Positions 18,911 to 30,560 of a stretch of DNA of 64,000 nucleotides are shown here, one piece after another. The position numbers were made by a program, and so were the translations under genes. The stretch spans positions 30,797,166 to 30,861,165 of the forward strand of contig JAJEKV010000003.1 of assembly GCA_021234155.1 (NCBI GenBank). Reading direction: 5' to 3'. This DNA comes from Isoetes taiwanensis. Its lineage: Eukaryota; Streptophyta; Lycopodiopsida; Isoetales; Isoetaceae. The notes beneath the pieces were generated by a model that saw only the letters and a program-made list of their open reading frames with translations, was not told the DNA's origin and made no database searches. Position 1 is the stretch's first letter; each line of letters opens with the position of its first letter.

Positions 18911-18963
18911 AAGGTGGGGAGACCCACGATGCTGCGGACAGCATCATTTCAAGGTGGGGAGAA
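18911..18963 (+). other. Doubled polypurine tract flanking a small hairpin
   Basis: AAGGTGGGGAGA at 18911 and AAGGTGGGGAGAA at 18951-18963 flank GATGCTGCGGACAGCATC, a 7-bp hairpin with a CGGA loop. The second tract abuts the 3' LTR and is the expected plus-strand primer. The same double arrangement is present before the LTR at 36871. Confidence 0.75.
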
Positions 18964-20619
18964 TGTGACGTTCCAAAGACAAGACATGCCCCGGGGCGAT
19001 ATACCGCATCTTGCCTGCGTCCGCGTACCGCCACCCCACCGACGTGTATGCCAACGTGTAGCCAGGCTAGTAGCCCTAGGGGGCAACGTGCAAGGAGTGT
19101 GCATTTATTAATGTGCACATTAAACCATGTGCACATTCACTTAGGCGCACATTTTCCCATGTAGCCACTTTATGCCAAGTGGGCCATACCCTTAGGTGCA
19201 ATTAATGTGCACATTTTCCAATGTGCACCTTCATTAATGTGCACACATTTCCATGTGGGCACATTTGGCCACCTAGCCATTAAAGGCAAGTGGGCCCATT
19301 CCCAATTATCCCACATGCCTAAAGGGGATAATTGGAAACCCTAGCCAACCCCATGTCTATTTAGGGAGGGAAACCCTAACTCACCCAATTTTTCGCTTCT
19401 AGGGTTCGGGACTCTGTTTGGGCTGGCCCAAAGGTCAAAATCGCCTCCCGCATCGCATGCGAGAGAATTGCTTCATTAGTTTTCCTTGATTCGAGCATCT
19501 CAGCAAGATGGTCGAGCTCAGGTCAGGAGGAGGAATTCAAGGATCAGGTATTTAGGCAATTTAATAGTCTAAACCCCATTTCAGTCATAGAATCAGTAGG
19601 TTTAGCCTCTTAAATTGCCCATAGCAGCCCTCTAGATCTCTAGATACTTAGATTCTAACCAAAAAGAACCTAACTCTATGATGTAGATTAGATCTAGTTC
19701 TTTAGTTCTCTGTGAAGTATATGGATGATGTATCTCTATGAACTCCTTGTATTGGGAAGGGGGGTAGAGACCTAAGGCTTTGTAGTTGATGCTCCTAGAG
19801 TAGCCTCTCTAGCACACTGTAGATTCGGCTTGTGTACAAGAACCACACCCGGGTTGTAGGTGAAGGGCGACCGGCTAAGAAGGAGGTTCATGTCTCGACT
19901 CTGAACGATCCCTCCGGGTGTGTAAAGCCTACCAGGGATCATTGTGACTAGGTCTAATGGCTTACCACCGAGTGTGGGTAAGGCATGGGCTCTCACACCC
20001 GGAAGTGGTGTTCACTTTCCGGTGGGTTGATCGAATCGCGGGCAGGGGCCCCTCTAGTCACCTTGAGTCAGCATGTAGATCTCTGGAGGGAGTGATCCCT
20101 ACCTGCCCCATCGGAAGTGGGGAGATGAAACCCATGAGTAGCCCCTCTTGGGCAGATCCGGCGGCTCTGATCCAGTCCCGACACTTTTTAGCCTACTCTG
20201 CAAAGTGTGCACAGGAGGGGCGGATGGAGTGGACAACCCTATGCCATGTTCATTTGCCAGCCAAATCCATCGCCATGAATTCTGTCTGCAATGAACTCTG
20301 GAGATCCCAGCCGTCAGTCATCCCCTTGAGCCTGAGCCTTGGGTAGGATTTCCTATGTAACCCTTGTCTATGCAGATGTGATGGACCACCCTTCGAGGTG
20401 GATATGTGCTTATGTTATATACTGACATGTATGTTTACGCTTCCGCAGCTAGGTAGGCCCCGAGGGAGATGGGGTAGAATGACACCTTCACTCTTCCCAC
20501 TGGGACTCGTTATGGGTGCAGTGATTGTGGAGGGCCCTGTATCAGTATGGAACTGGTATGGGGGATGAACTCCTGTTTGTATACGGTGAGTGCACCGTAT
20601 ATGAGTAGGGGACGTCACA
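18964..20619 (+). repeat. 3' LTR of the H3 element
   Basis: Starts TGTGACGTTCC and ends GACGTCACA. It carries the same leader exon as the 5' LTR at 19508-19547. It has an extra ATTAATGTGCACATT-type stretch near 19108 relative to the 5' LTR. Confidence 0.95.
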
Positions 20620-20624
20620 CGTGG
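20620..20624. repeat. Target-site duplication, right copy (CGTGG)
   Basis: Exact repeat of 7289-7293. Confidence 0.95.
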
Positions 20625-21204
20625 TGTTGATCCTCTATGGAGGCATTTTCTATTGTATCAGCAATATCTTCCTGGTTCTTTTTTCGGGCAAACCAGATGC
20701 TCTACGTGCTCCATTTTGGATTTCCATTGACGACTTTTCTCCAAAAATGCAAGATTCAGAGTTTAACCATTGCAAATGCGATAGGGTTGCATCTTCAGCA
20801 CTCAATCATGAATGGCCTGACCAAGATTTGTATTACAAGACCCATTGATCGTGATTTGCCTCGGACAATTGTTGTCCAAAGTGATACCATGTTCTTTCCT
20901 TTCAAGTTACGATTACTTAACGGCCCTGAGCTGGATCTTATGTTCCCTGAGGCATCTGCTTTTCTCCAGTATCGTAGACCTCTCATACCCCACCACTTGG
21001 CTCCTGTCTCTGTTGCTCCTCATCCTGCTGCTACCATCCCGGTGCCCATGGATGTCTCCCAAACTTTTGCAGACCACTCCACTGCTGGCCCAGATGCATG
21101 TTTCTGACCAATGTATGAAAAAGTTGGATGAAAGAGCAAGCAGAGGCAACTCATATCAATACATGGATATTGTTCGTCGAGGTGTCCATCCTCCGCCTAA
21201 GCAT
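20625..21204 (+). other. Continuation of the broken insertion-site sequence
   Basis: Continues the pre-insertion sequence from 7288. A frame at 20637-21107 is open for 156 codons and ends in a Pro/Ala/His-rich stretch, but I do not recognise a family. The stretch ends where an LTR fragment begins (about 21205). Confidence 0.4.
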
Positions 21205-21683
21205 ACTTTTCAGCCTGTCTGCAAAGTATGCACAGGAGGGGCGGATGGAGTGGACTACCCAACGACCATGTTCCTATGCCAGCCAAATCCATTTGCCATG
21301 AATTCTGTCTGCATTGCTATCTGGAGACCCCAAACCGTCAGTCTTTCCCCATGAGTCTGAGCCTGGGTAGGATTTCCCCATGTTATGTTGATGTACTGAT
21401 GTGTTGTTGCAGCTACTGTGATATGGTGGACCACCCTTCGAGGTGGGTATGTTATTGTTGATTGATGTCATGTGCTCATGTTTTGTTTACGCTTCCGCAG
21501 CTAGGTCGATCCCGAGGGAGACGGGATGAATGACACGTCCATTCTTCCCCGTCGGGTTCTTGGCCACCATCAAGGGCCCGATGTTAGGTGGACGGCCTCA
21601 TGTCAGCGAGCAGATGCTGGTTTGAGGGATGATCTCCAGTTTGTATACGATCGGGGCATCGTATATGAGTTGGGGCCGTCACA
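21205..21683 (+). repeat. Truncated 5' LTR of a second family member
   Basis: Shares CTGCAAAGTATGCACAGG, TGGACCACCCTTCGAGGTGG and CGCTTCCGCAGCTAGGT with the H3-element LTR and ends GGGGCCGTCACA. The upstream two thirds of this LTR are missing. Confidence 0.85.
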
Positions 21684-21684
21684 A

Positions 21685-21696
21685 TGGTATCAGAGC
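21685..21696 (+). other. Primer binding site of the second family member
   Basis: TGGTATCAGAGC, one base after the truncated LTR. Confidence 0.9.
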
Positions 21697-21948
21697 TCTG
21701 ATCTTGGCAGACCATGATCGAGCACTGACCGAAACCCTATAGGAACTAACTAATCTAGACATTCAGTCTTGGAGATAAAAGCCCAAGCACGAACCTCGAG
21801 TAGCGGGAAAATTGTTCTTCCCGGGGTAGAGTTAGTAATTATCCAGGATTAGGGTAATTAGTGAACATAATTAAGATAAAGTACATCGAAGAAGAGTTAT
21901 CTAAGAAAGTCTAGCAAAATTCAGAGACCTTTTTCGGCCAACACCTCC

Positions 21949-22004
21949 AAGAGTGCGCCAGAGCATAGTTAGGTCCCAACCTAACACCCTCCTCGCGCAC
22001 TCTT
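21949..22004 (+). repeat. Foldback in the second family member (56 nt)
   Basis: AAGAGTGCGC pairs exactly with GCGCACTCTT; inside, GTTAGG pairs with CCTAAC. The inner motif GCGCCAGAGCA is shared with foldback B1 of the H3 element, but the closing stem is a different sequence that still pairs. Confidence 0.85.
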
Positions 22005-22318
22005 AGAGTAGTTACCCCATATGAACCCTAGAACTTGGTTTTAGGGAACTCCTCCAGCTGATAAAGAAAGCTGGAATAAACAGGCCTAAAAGATGGCAGC
22101 CATTGCTTTTTGAAGTCGATGAGCCAGAGGCATGGAGTGGAAGCAGTTCTCGGCTCAACCTCCTGAATTTTAGTTCCCAAGCGGTCTCCCTGCGCCCTGA
22201 CCATGTGCCCATCAAAGGTGTAAAAGTGCATGAATGGTCTCTGAAATTATGTGGAAACTATGCCAGTTCTGTAACTGGAGCAAGTTTGTTTTGGAAGTGC
22301 TTTCTATGAAGTCCAGGG

Positions 22319-22550
22319 AATCAGATTCCACGACCCTCTTTATTTAGAGGGGTTCGAGAGAAAATAGTTGAAGAAGACCTAGCTCGATTCACAGATATGG
22401 AGGATTTCCATCAACAAAACCAAGAAATTAAGCAGCAGAGATGGGAGGTCGTGGCACACTTTGAAGGCTGACTCATCAGCGTGCACTAAAAGACACCGAA
22501 AGACATGAGACCCAAGTACATCAAGAGGACAGTATAAATAGAACACAATG
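22319..22550 (+). pseudogene. Histone H3-fold relict in the second family member
   Basis: One frame reads IPRPSLFRGVREKI, then an acidic/Gln-rich stretch, then WEVVAHFEG before TGA at 22469-22471. After it the frame continues with VH and KDMRPKYIKR. These align in order and spacing with IPRAPFQRLVREVI, KIVQHFED, VH and RQDMHLARHIK of the H3 protein at 9601-10866. It sits between foldback units, as the H3 gene does. No ARTKQTARK-like tail is visible upstream. Similarity is low and judged by eye, so this is a probable rather than certain relict. Confidence 0.5.
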
Positions 22551-22682
22551 CTTTTGTAACTAATGTGTTTCTGGTGCGGATGGGCGAAAATTTCAATAAT
22601 AAAGATATATAGTCATTTAAAATGGCTCATTAGGGTACAGTATTAGATCTGGAGCAAATGCATGCTTGACCAATTTATTCTC

Positions 22683-22724
22683 AAGAAAGCGCCAGAGCAT
22701 AGTTAGTCCCCCTCCTGACTTCTT
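22683..22724 (+). repeat. Weak foldback, second cassette
   Basis: AAGAA/TTCTT ends enclosing GCGCCAGAGCATAGTTAG. Decayed but recognisable by its GCGCCAGAGCA core, and it lies about 200 nt before the next foldback. Confidence 0.6.
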
Positions 22725-22883
22725 AGAGTCATCCACCTAACCGGGCCTCTGGATTAGCCTTACTTTTGCCCAAACTTAGGTAATAAACAAAGAAACTTGT
22801 ATTTTGAGGAAGAAACTACTAGCAATTTGTACTCCTCCCAGCAGATTCTCCTTGGCACCATTAGAGATAGCTGACATGACTTC

Positions 22884-22933
22884 AAGAGTGTGCCAGAGGA
22901 TTTCCTAGTCCCAATCCCACCCTCAAGACTCTT
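22884..22933 (+). repeat. Foldback, second cassette
   Basis: AAGAGT pairs with ACTCTT around a GTGCCAGAGGA core. The ~200-nt spacing from the previous foldback equals the A-B spacing in the H3 element. Confidence 0.65.
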
Positions 22934-23112
22934 AGAGGCGTCCGATTAAACCCCATAACTTGAGCTACGAGCTCCAAATCGCTTGAAATTTGTTGCAATA
23001 GGACCGCGACAGCCTGAACTACGGTGAGGATCTGAATTAGCTAGAAATGCCGGAAACCCCAAAATGACCAAAAATTGCTCGTCCTGAATTTGTTTTTCCA
23101 ACCGTGGTTTCA

Positions 23113-23123
23113 TTTGTAAATAG
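23113..23123 (+). promoter_or_regulatory. TATA-like relict of the second cassette
   Basis: TTTGTAAATAG followed by CCCCATTAGTACCTCACAAG and TTGCTCTC. It aligns with the TATAAATA leader at 11465 of the H3 element. Confidence 0.5.
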
Positions 23124-26100
23124 AAGCATACCCCATTAGTACCTCACAAGTATTGCTCTCGGCCCAAAGCTGATGCCTTATCGCAAGTAGAAGTGCCTAA
23201 GAACACCCCTTTGTTATAGTCATCTAAACCTCAAAGATATAAATCAAGTCCAATCATATATCACCGCTTCATGCCAAAAGTATAAACATTGACCTCACTC
23301 TGTGTCCTTTCTAATAGAGTTTGACTCCATACAGCTGCCACATTGACACTCCCTTGGCTGCCGTGATACCCAGAAAGGAGCTGAGCCCAGAGTTGCCCAC
23401 CCGCAGGCAGACCGGACTCCAACTTTGAACCTAGAGTAGGCTCTCAAACATCATATGGAGGCTTGAAAACAACTCACGCCATACCATACCACACGCCCTA
23501 ATGTCCATAGATTCTGAGATTATAGACATGTCTTCTTAATGCTACTGAGCCATCTTGCTTGCTTATAGAGCCCAAAATATTGTAGTAGAGTCTCTTCCTG
23601 GCGGACCCTTAGACTTCTAGAATATAATGAAGCATTTCAGGTAATAAAAGTAATGTGAGCCACATAGAGGCGCACTTCTTGAAGATACTGGAACCTGTTT
23701 ATACGATAGATAAGGAGAGAGGAGACCTAAAAGGCGACCTAAGAGAGGAAAGTACAAACGCATAAACACTCTCTAACTGGCTAAACGGTAGAATGACACC
23801 ACCGCTTCATTAATAATCTTTCATCAAATGGAAGAATAATTGGTAACGGTATCAAGAATTTTAGATGTCAACCCCCAGCTACCACGCCCACGAAGCTCAC
23901 ATCAAAGAGACTTTAACGCCTACCAGCTCGACGCATGAGTTTAAATGGAAGAATGCAAGGCAGCAAAATAATGTGTGCGGTGAAGACGCAAACAAAGAAT
24001 TCCACATTAGCATCGAACAGCTAGCCGTAGGGCATAATCTTCCACGGTGAGAAGTCATGGCCATTGCCGTGAGCCGACAGAACCCGAGGAAGACAAACTC
24101 ACCCACCTGCAGTCCAGCAGCCCGCCAACACGTCACAACCAAACAAAACAGCCAAACCAAGCCAAAACTGCACAGCACCTAAGGCTGACCCTGACGAGCT
24201 TCGTACCTCCTTTGCACCAAAGAGGGAGAACTTTCTACTTGCCTCCAAAGGTAGGAGGACCATGAGGGGGAGGAGAGACGATATCGGAACATCTCCTCAC
24301 TTGAAGGCCTATACTCAGCGCCAGTGCGCGCGATCATGAGAGAATATTCGGCCAAACAAGAATTCGACCCTTAAATACTGAAAGCATAGGAAGGACGATT
24401 TACTATGTTAGCCAAGGAGGCGGTGACTCGAATGGATAGGATCCAAGGACGGAGGAGACGCACTCCAGCCGCCAGGAAAATCACGCGCAGCGCAACTAGA
24501 AGCGCCAGGCTAGGTAGATGCAATGAGATGACCACACTTCCAAGCACGAGAGGCACCCCTAATGAAGCAGCTCAATCAACAGGGCGACTCGAATTCAACC
24601 TACGAGGAAATGACAACGTCAATTCCACCACGCATTCAGAAGCTTCAAGACATTCAAGAACGCCCGACCGCGAACAGCCGTAGGGATGATCAATCGACAA
24701 TAGACGACATCGCCGAACCTTTACAACGACTCGTGATACAGGACGCTTGAGCGGTCACCGTGATTCTTTACTTCGGGCGACATACATACATTATGAGGAG
24801 CATCTTTTCATATCGATCACCTAACACTTTCGCAGAATTTGGGGTGACGAAGCCGGATCGACATGAAGCTCAACAATAGTAGCAAAGATCTCGGCGAACC
24901 TTTATCAACCGAACGAAGAAGATGTAGCAAAACCGTAAGGATCACCGCGAGTAGAGGAGGGGAAACCCTAAAAGGAGTATAAACATTTAAGTAGATCTTC
25001 GAGTTGTTTTAAAAAAGTGGATGAACCAAAACTCAACGCAAATGCATATATGTCCACAATCCTGCGCTCATAGATATAGTGCAGAAACATGAGCTTGAAA
25101 AGTCATGCTTTCCACGATTTAGCTTGTAAAGCCCTTCCACTCGAACACCAAATGAGTGCAGCCAGCGGTGCCACAACCATAGCCCAAGATAAAAAAATGG
25201 AAGAGCAAGACGTAGGAGAAACCACCGTGAGCCTGGGCAAACCTTCGACTTCAAACACTTCGAAGTGCCTCAAGTAGAAGACCGCCGTCCACCCAATGTC
25301 GTAATAAGAGACAACACCGGCCATGTCAAGTGATCATCAGCTAATACACCGTGACATCGCCAGGGCGACTCATACTACTCTTTGTAAAGTGCAACACTGA
25401 TCTAACTTATGACACGAAGTGGGCTCTCAATAATAGAAGGAGGAACGGCACTACATCAACGAGCCAACTAGGAAGGCAAATATCCTATTAACCATAATTC
25501 CACCTTTGTGGTGGAAGAGTAGGGTGATGCTTATGACACGGTATTAGATGGGAGAGGTACCGTAATAAAGGCAATCGCGATTTGTGAGATATGCCTTTCA
25601 ACAACTAGGTGATGTGCTTCTGCCGTACTCCTACCAAGAATGAAGAAAAGAAGCCGATCGATCTCCGACATGAGGGACATCAAACGCCGCATGTGTAGAA
25701 GCACTGACACCTTAACTACAAGGATAGCAACTGGGCACCTTCGCAAAAGAGAAAGTTCAAGATAATAGCCAAAGTATTCAACGACAAGACTATATCTACA
25801 AGGCAATTTCTTCAACTCAAGGGTCAAGCTGGAAATATATGATCCATCACCTCGGCCAATATAGCCAAAGGTGAGGAGAGCTAGCGAAGCTTTAATGGCC
25901 GTGAGAGACCGGCTACGCATAGAGGGACAAAGGTCGAACCGAAAGCCGGAGGAAAGTAGTAACCGACTTCTTTTCCAAGAGCTTCCCTAGAGGCAACAGG
26001 AGGATCAAAACCGACGCACAAATCTAAAACCAACGAGGGTACCCTACATGTAAGAAGACGGCATAGCACCGAGGAACGACAGCCCGCCGTGCGGATCGTA

Positions 26101-26336
26101 GGGGATCAGCAAGGAAGACAAATGCATGGAACTCAATTCAGGTGAGGTATACAGGCGAAGCCGATGACTTGCACGGATTCTGTGCATGCAACTTGGTGAA
26201 CCCAAGGATCGACGATTCAAAGAACAACTGCGAGAACAACCCGCAGGAGCATATGCCAGCGAAGCCGCCAAGATGCACTTCAAGAGACTTCCGCCAAGCC
26301 GGCATGTGCTCAGCCGCCCGAAAATGTGCAGTCTTA

Positions 26337-28029
26337 ATCAGGTTACGAACCAAAATTTTAAAGTACCAAAATTTCTCGACGGTATTCACATCAAACCATC
26401 AGAGCAATACGCCAACGCTAATCGCCCACGAGGCTATATACATGAGCCAATGACAATGTAGACATAACAAGATGACAAACATGTAGATAACTATACATCA
26501 ACACCCATGCCCCGCCTTCAGGCCACGCCAGCCCCACAAGCCCCACGCAGCCAAGAACATTTACAGAGCATTCAAGTGTCAACATGAAGCAACGACGGAT
26601 TTCCGGACGGCGAAGAACACACATATGGAATCCACCATCACTGACCATGATCGCTGCTATGACACACCCCACCATATCTAGACAGTACGTCGTTCAAACC
26701 CCGCGCTGGTGTGGGATCCAATGTAAGGGAGTAGAACAAACCGGCAATAAGAACCTGATCGTTGGTTCCACCTGTCACTGTCCCATACTAGTGACAGGCT
26801 GAATACCGCATCTTCGCCTTATTCGAAAGTCACACTCATGTGTAACCAGGCCATGCACAAACCCCTCGGTCAGCACTCATCATGCCAACCCAAGATCACA
26901 AGATACTGCAACAGTGGCCATTCAACAAATGGACACCGCCATCGTGGATCCGCCTGAGACCGCAGACACGTCCCATACCAATATCTTCGCCCACCCTCAC
27001 CATACACTCACAAGTATCCGTGCAACTGGCCATGCCTATTCACGTATGAAACGGCTCATGCCGATACAAACCCGTAGCACTATATCAGCATCAGCCTCGG
27101 CACTACGTGAGACTCCGCGCCAGCGCTGGGCAACACCTCAGCTTGCCCACTCACGTATCATCACCTTCAGGATACTAGCTCAGTTTATAGCAGCCAACAT
27201 AATTTCATATTCCGCACTTAGCAGAAGAAGAAGGTAACGGACTAAGCTAGAGAGTACCTGGCCGCAGAACCGCCTCCTTCTCCAAAGAGAATTTATCATA
27301 CTCACTTTATATTAGCAAGGAGATTCAGCCTACGCTAATCCCTTCCGCTATCGTGAGGTTAACCACCCCAAAACCAGCCCTTGTGTTTCAAGTAGTACTG
27401 AGCAATCTCGACCTGCACCAAAATTTCTCCGCACTGGCCCATTTCCGACCTTCTCTCCACTACCGCGCTTTTCACATCATGAGCTTCCCCAAATCCAGAG
27501 ATTTCGAACCGCTTCCTTCCGCTCACATTGCAGAATCCCTCCTTCCTATCAAACAGAGGCTCGGCTAAATCGCGGGTCTCGCGACGGGTAATCGCTTCCA
27601 ATGGCAGGCGGATTATGCCGGTCAATCCTACCAATCTCTACCCTTCTGATCCCATTACATGTGTCGCTGCCCACGCTCTAACCTGGGGCCTCGATTTCGT
27701 GTTCACGTTATAAAGTCTAATGTTCATAAAACTATTAAAGGTATTTATTACTTTAAGTTTTATTTTATGGTTGTTTAATCCCATTCAACTATTACATTCT
27801 CCTTATATTATATCCATAATGTAATTTAGGGCAATCGCTAACCAATCTATCATCCATAAATAGTTGCTCTTTAGTCTAGGAACTACTAGGTGCACCACCC
27901 TAGGCTAGAGAACAAATATACCATTATACTCATGGCCCAAACCCATAGAACATTTCATTATGCCCCAAACGCAGTTAATATGCATGCACAATATCACAAT
28001 GGTCTCAGGAATTTATTTTAGGCATAACA
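26337..28029 (-). repeat. LTR of the minus-strand gypsy element (left copy)
   Basis: Starts (minus strand) TGTTATGCC at 28029. The match to 32507-33863 is interrupted by indels. Confidence 0.6.
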
Positions 28030-29150
28030 TTACCCCCGGGATTCTTGTTCCCCAAGAACGGCCCGCACCAATGGTTTCACAACATCCCGATATTGAGTCA
28101 TGAAAACGAATTTTACTCTCCCACGCCGCCTCGAGACAAGCCCATGTTTCCACTTCACCAAATTCCATCTGCCTCATGGACTGCTCATCCGGGAATTCAA
28201 TATTCTTTCGTGGGGTAGGGGATTCTATCCAACTCCACCATGTGTTCTGTGAAGGCAATAACATTCCCAGCCTTTCCCCTGCAGCTGGTCGCGAATCACT
28301 ACATGGGAAAACCGATGAATGTCCACATTCTGGGGAGCTGCAACCTGAAGGCAACACTTCTTCAAAACTTATAAGGACCAATCGTGATCTGGGGAGAGCT
28401 TTGCTTTCTTTCCGCAAGCAATGGCAATATTGCTTTCCTTTCGTGCGTTTGGTGGAAGACCACACGGAAGGTGGCTACACCATCTCTGACCTCATGGCTC
28501 GATCGGGCTCTTGACAAATTGGCACGCGGCTCCTTGCCCGATCCCCGGGCCTATCTCTATATGTAATTGGATACAACTGCGCCTGACCATGCCTTCAAGC
28601 ATACTTATAGCAAAGATCGGCTTTCTGCTCCTTATCAAACCAAGCTGCATACGTGTCCTCTCGATTTCTCCCAAACATAGCTAATAAATCCAAGGTTTAT
28701 TACTCTGTTGGAACCCACTATTGTAAGCAAATCCCACAATAAAATAGTCCTCCCATCCGGATTGCCGAGTACACATAAGATCTCAAGACCCTCCGTATCC
28801 GACTTCTCTGCCCATCCCAAGCCTCCTGGGATGACTTCCACTCAGAGAACTCAAGTAATTCTACCGCGAGAACAATTCGCCCATAAATTCTGGCAATTTC
28901 TGCTACATCTCGACGCCAATAGCTTTGGGTAATCCAAACATAGAAATACATACGATATACGCCTTTGGCCAGCCAAGTTGTCAAGATTTTGTCGCAGTAT
29001 GTTTTTATTATTTCAGCTTTTCAACTCTATCTAAATAATGATAGTATTCTAGTAGTGATGCATAAAGATGAGGTAATTTCACAATGAGTCCACAGATCTC
29101 CACTCCCACCTCCCGGCACAGTGAGTTTGTAGTACTCTCGAGTCTGCCTC
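28030..29150 (-). pseudogene. 3' end of minus-strand pol plus decayed sequence
   Basis: Just before the LTR the minus strand encodes VLGEQESRG in one frame, a familiar gypsy Pol terminus. The rest is fragmentary. Confidence 0.4.
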
Positions 29151-29157
29151 ACCGCTT

Positions 29158-29403
29158 TTAACCCACGGACCAATGCACTTTTACATATTCCCCAGACATC
29201 CTCTTCAAGCCAGGCTGTAAGAAAACATTCTCTTTGAGCTTATTCATATGTTTTCCACTACCCCCATGCCCAGCATAGGGTGCATCATGAATGCTTTCAA
29301 CAATTGCTTTCAAAGTGTCCACAAACAGAACATAAATACGCCCCCTTATGATACTGCAGTCCATCCTCGATATCCCAAGCATCGCAACTTGGATAGATGT
29401 CAT
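29158..29403 (-). pseudogene. Integrase zinc-finger fragment
   Basis: The minus strand reads IVESIHDAPYAGHGGSGKHM followed by VFLQPGLKRM. This matches the HHCC region of gypsy integrases (His...His then WPGL); the Cys pair is degraded. Confidence 0.6.
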
Positions 29404-29489
29404 ACCAAAATATAGGCATCCAAGTCATATGCTTGCTTATCTGCGGATACTAAAGCAATTTCACATTGAACCATTACATTCACTTCCCA

Positions 29490-30560
29490 ACCCTAGAAAG
29501 AGCATCAAAGAATGTGATTTTCTCGAAGAGCCCAACATGGTAAAATGAAATTGAGAAAGAAAAGTCTAACCATCTTAGCTTGCTTTGGTCTTTACTTCTA
29601 CTGCTTTTAGAGGGAATTTCAAGGGGTTTATGATCCGTAGACCAATAAACTCACACTATGAGATAATGTTTCTGCATTCTTTGATGCATTAGAATCCATT
29701 GCCGCGAATCTCCGCTATGTGGAATAGTTCTCAAGAGCATTGAGCAATATTACTTTCACCATTCCTACCATGGCCCCGTGATGAGAACAAGCATTCTCAA
29801 TGGTATAACCATGCATCGTAAACCCTTTAAGGTTTACTCATGTCCGAATCAATAGAATAGGCCGAGGTCACAACCCTTCCTCAAAGATATCCACACCACG
29901 CACGCTTCGTCCACACACCGGACACAGTTTCAAACACAGTCACAATCTCACAAACTTCCGCATGCCCCGCTTACGGGTCAATCGCCAATCCTTAAAGAAA
30001 CCACGCGAATCAGATACATCTCTTTTGGCATGCCAAGACCAATTTCGTTTCCTCGCTTTCTGATCCACAGCCACACCCATCAAGATACAATGGGCTCAAA
30101 TATTCCACCTATGCTTTCAAAAAATTCACACTTTGACATTTTTGCATACAACTTATGCTGTCCGAGCAGAGTGCTAACATAGAATGCAAATGATTTCAAA
30201 TGCTCATCCGTTTTGCTATAAACCAGATATCATCTAGAAATACTTCAACAAAAGTATCAAGACATCCTGCAAAACCTCATTCATTCTGGAAAAAGTAGCA
30301 GAGCATTCGTTAGTCCTCAAAAGGTATCACCAAAACTCAAAATGACCAAAGGTTCCTAAGGCGCCTTTATGTATATCCCTAATTCTCTCACCCTTATCCG
30401 GTGATAACCATCACAAGAACTAACTTATAGTGCAAATACTTAGCTCCTGTTAATTTATCCATGATTCGTCAATCCTAAAAAGGATGTACCTATTCTTGAT
30501 CCATCCTGCCCAATGGGTACCCAATGCACATCCGGGCATTGATCCTGCCCTTTTCTTGAA
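29490..30560 (-). pseudogene. RT and RNase H fragments of the minus-strand gypsy element
   Basis: Minus-strand pieces include FVEVFLDDI (RT catalytic DD) with LCSDS/LGQHKLYAKMSKCEF in an adjoining frame, and the RNase H end VYWSTDHKPLEI with FDALSR. Stops and shifts are frequent. Confidence 0.65.

Larger units (their letters stand above)
7294..20619 (+). mobile_element. Complete Ty3/gypsy chromovirus-like element carrying a histone H3 gene
   Basis: This is a full-length LTR retrotransposon: two matching TG...CA LTRs, a primer binding site for initiator-Met tRNA, a polypurine tract, gag, protease, RT, RNase H, integrase, a chromodomain and a perfect 5-bp target duplication. At 13.3 kb it is longer than a typical chromovirus because about 4.3 kb between the primer binding site and gag holds two accessory genes and their foldback/TATA cassettes. 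The pol order (PR-RT-RH-INT-chromodomain) identifies Ty3/gypsy and the chromovirus branch. The LTRs differ by scattered substitutions and a few indels, so the insertion is not brand new. Pol is inactivated in several places, so this copy could only move with help. Confidence 0.95.
21697..26330 (+). mobile_element. Decayed internal region of the second family member
   Basis: The order of parts mirrors the H3 element: primer binding site, foldback (21949), histone-fold relict (22319-22550), foldback pair (22683, 22884), TATA-like leader (23113). Beyond about 23170 it is too decayed to assign, though short frames occur (for example 24405-24683, Arg-rich). Gag and pol are not recognisable here. 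The right boundary is uncertain because a minus-strand element starts near 26337. Confidence 0.65.
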
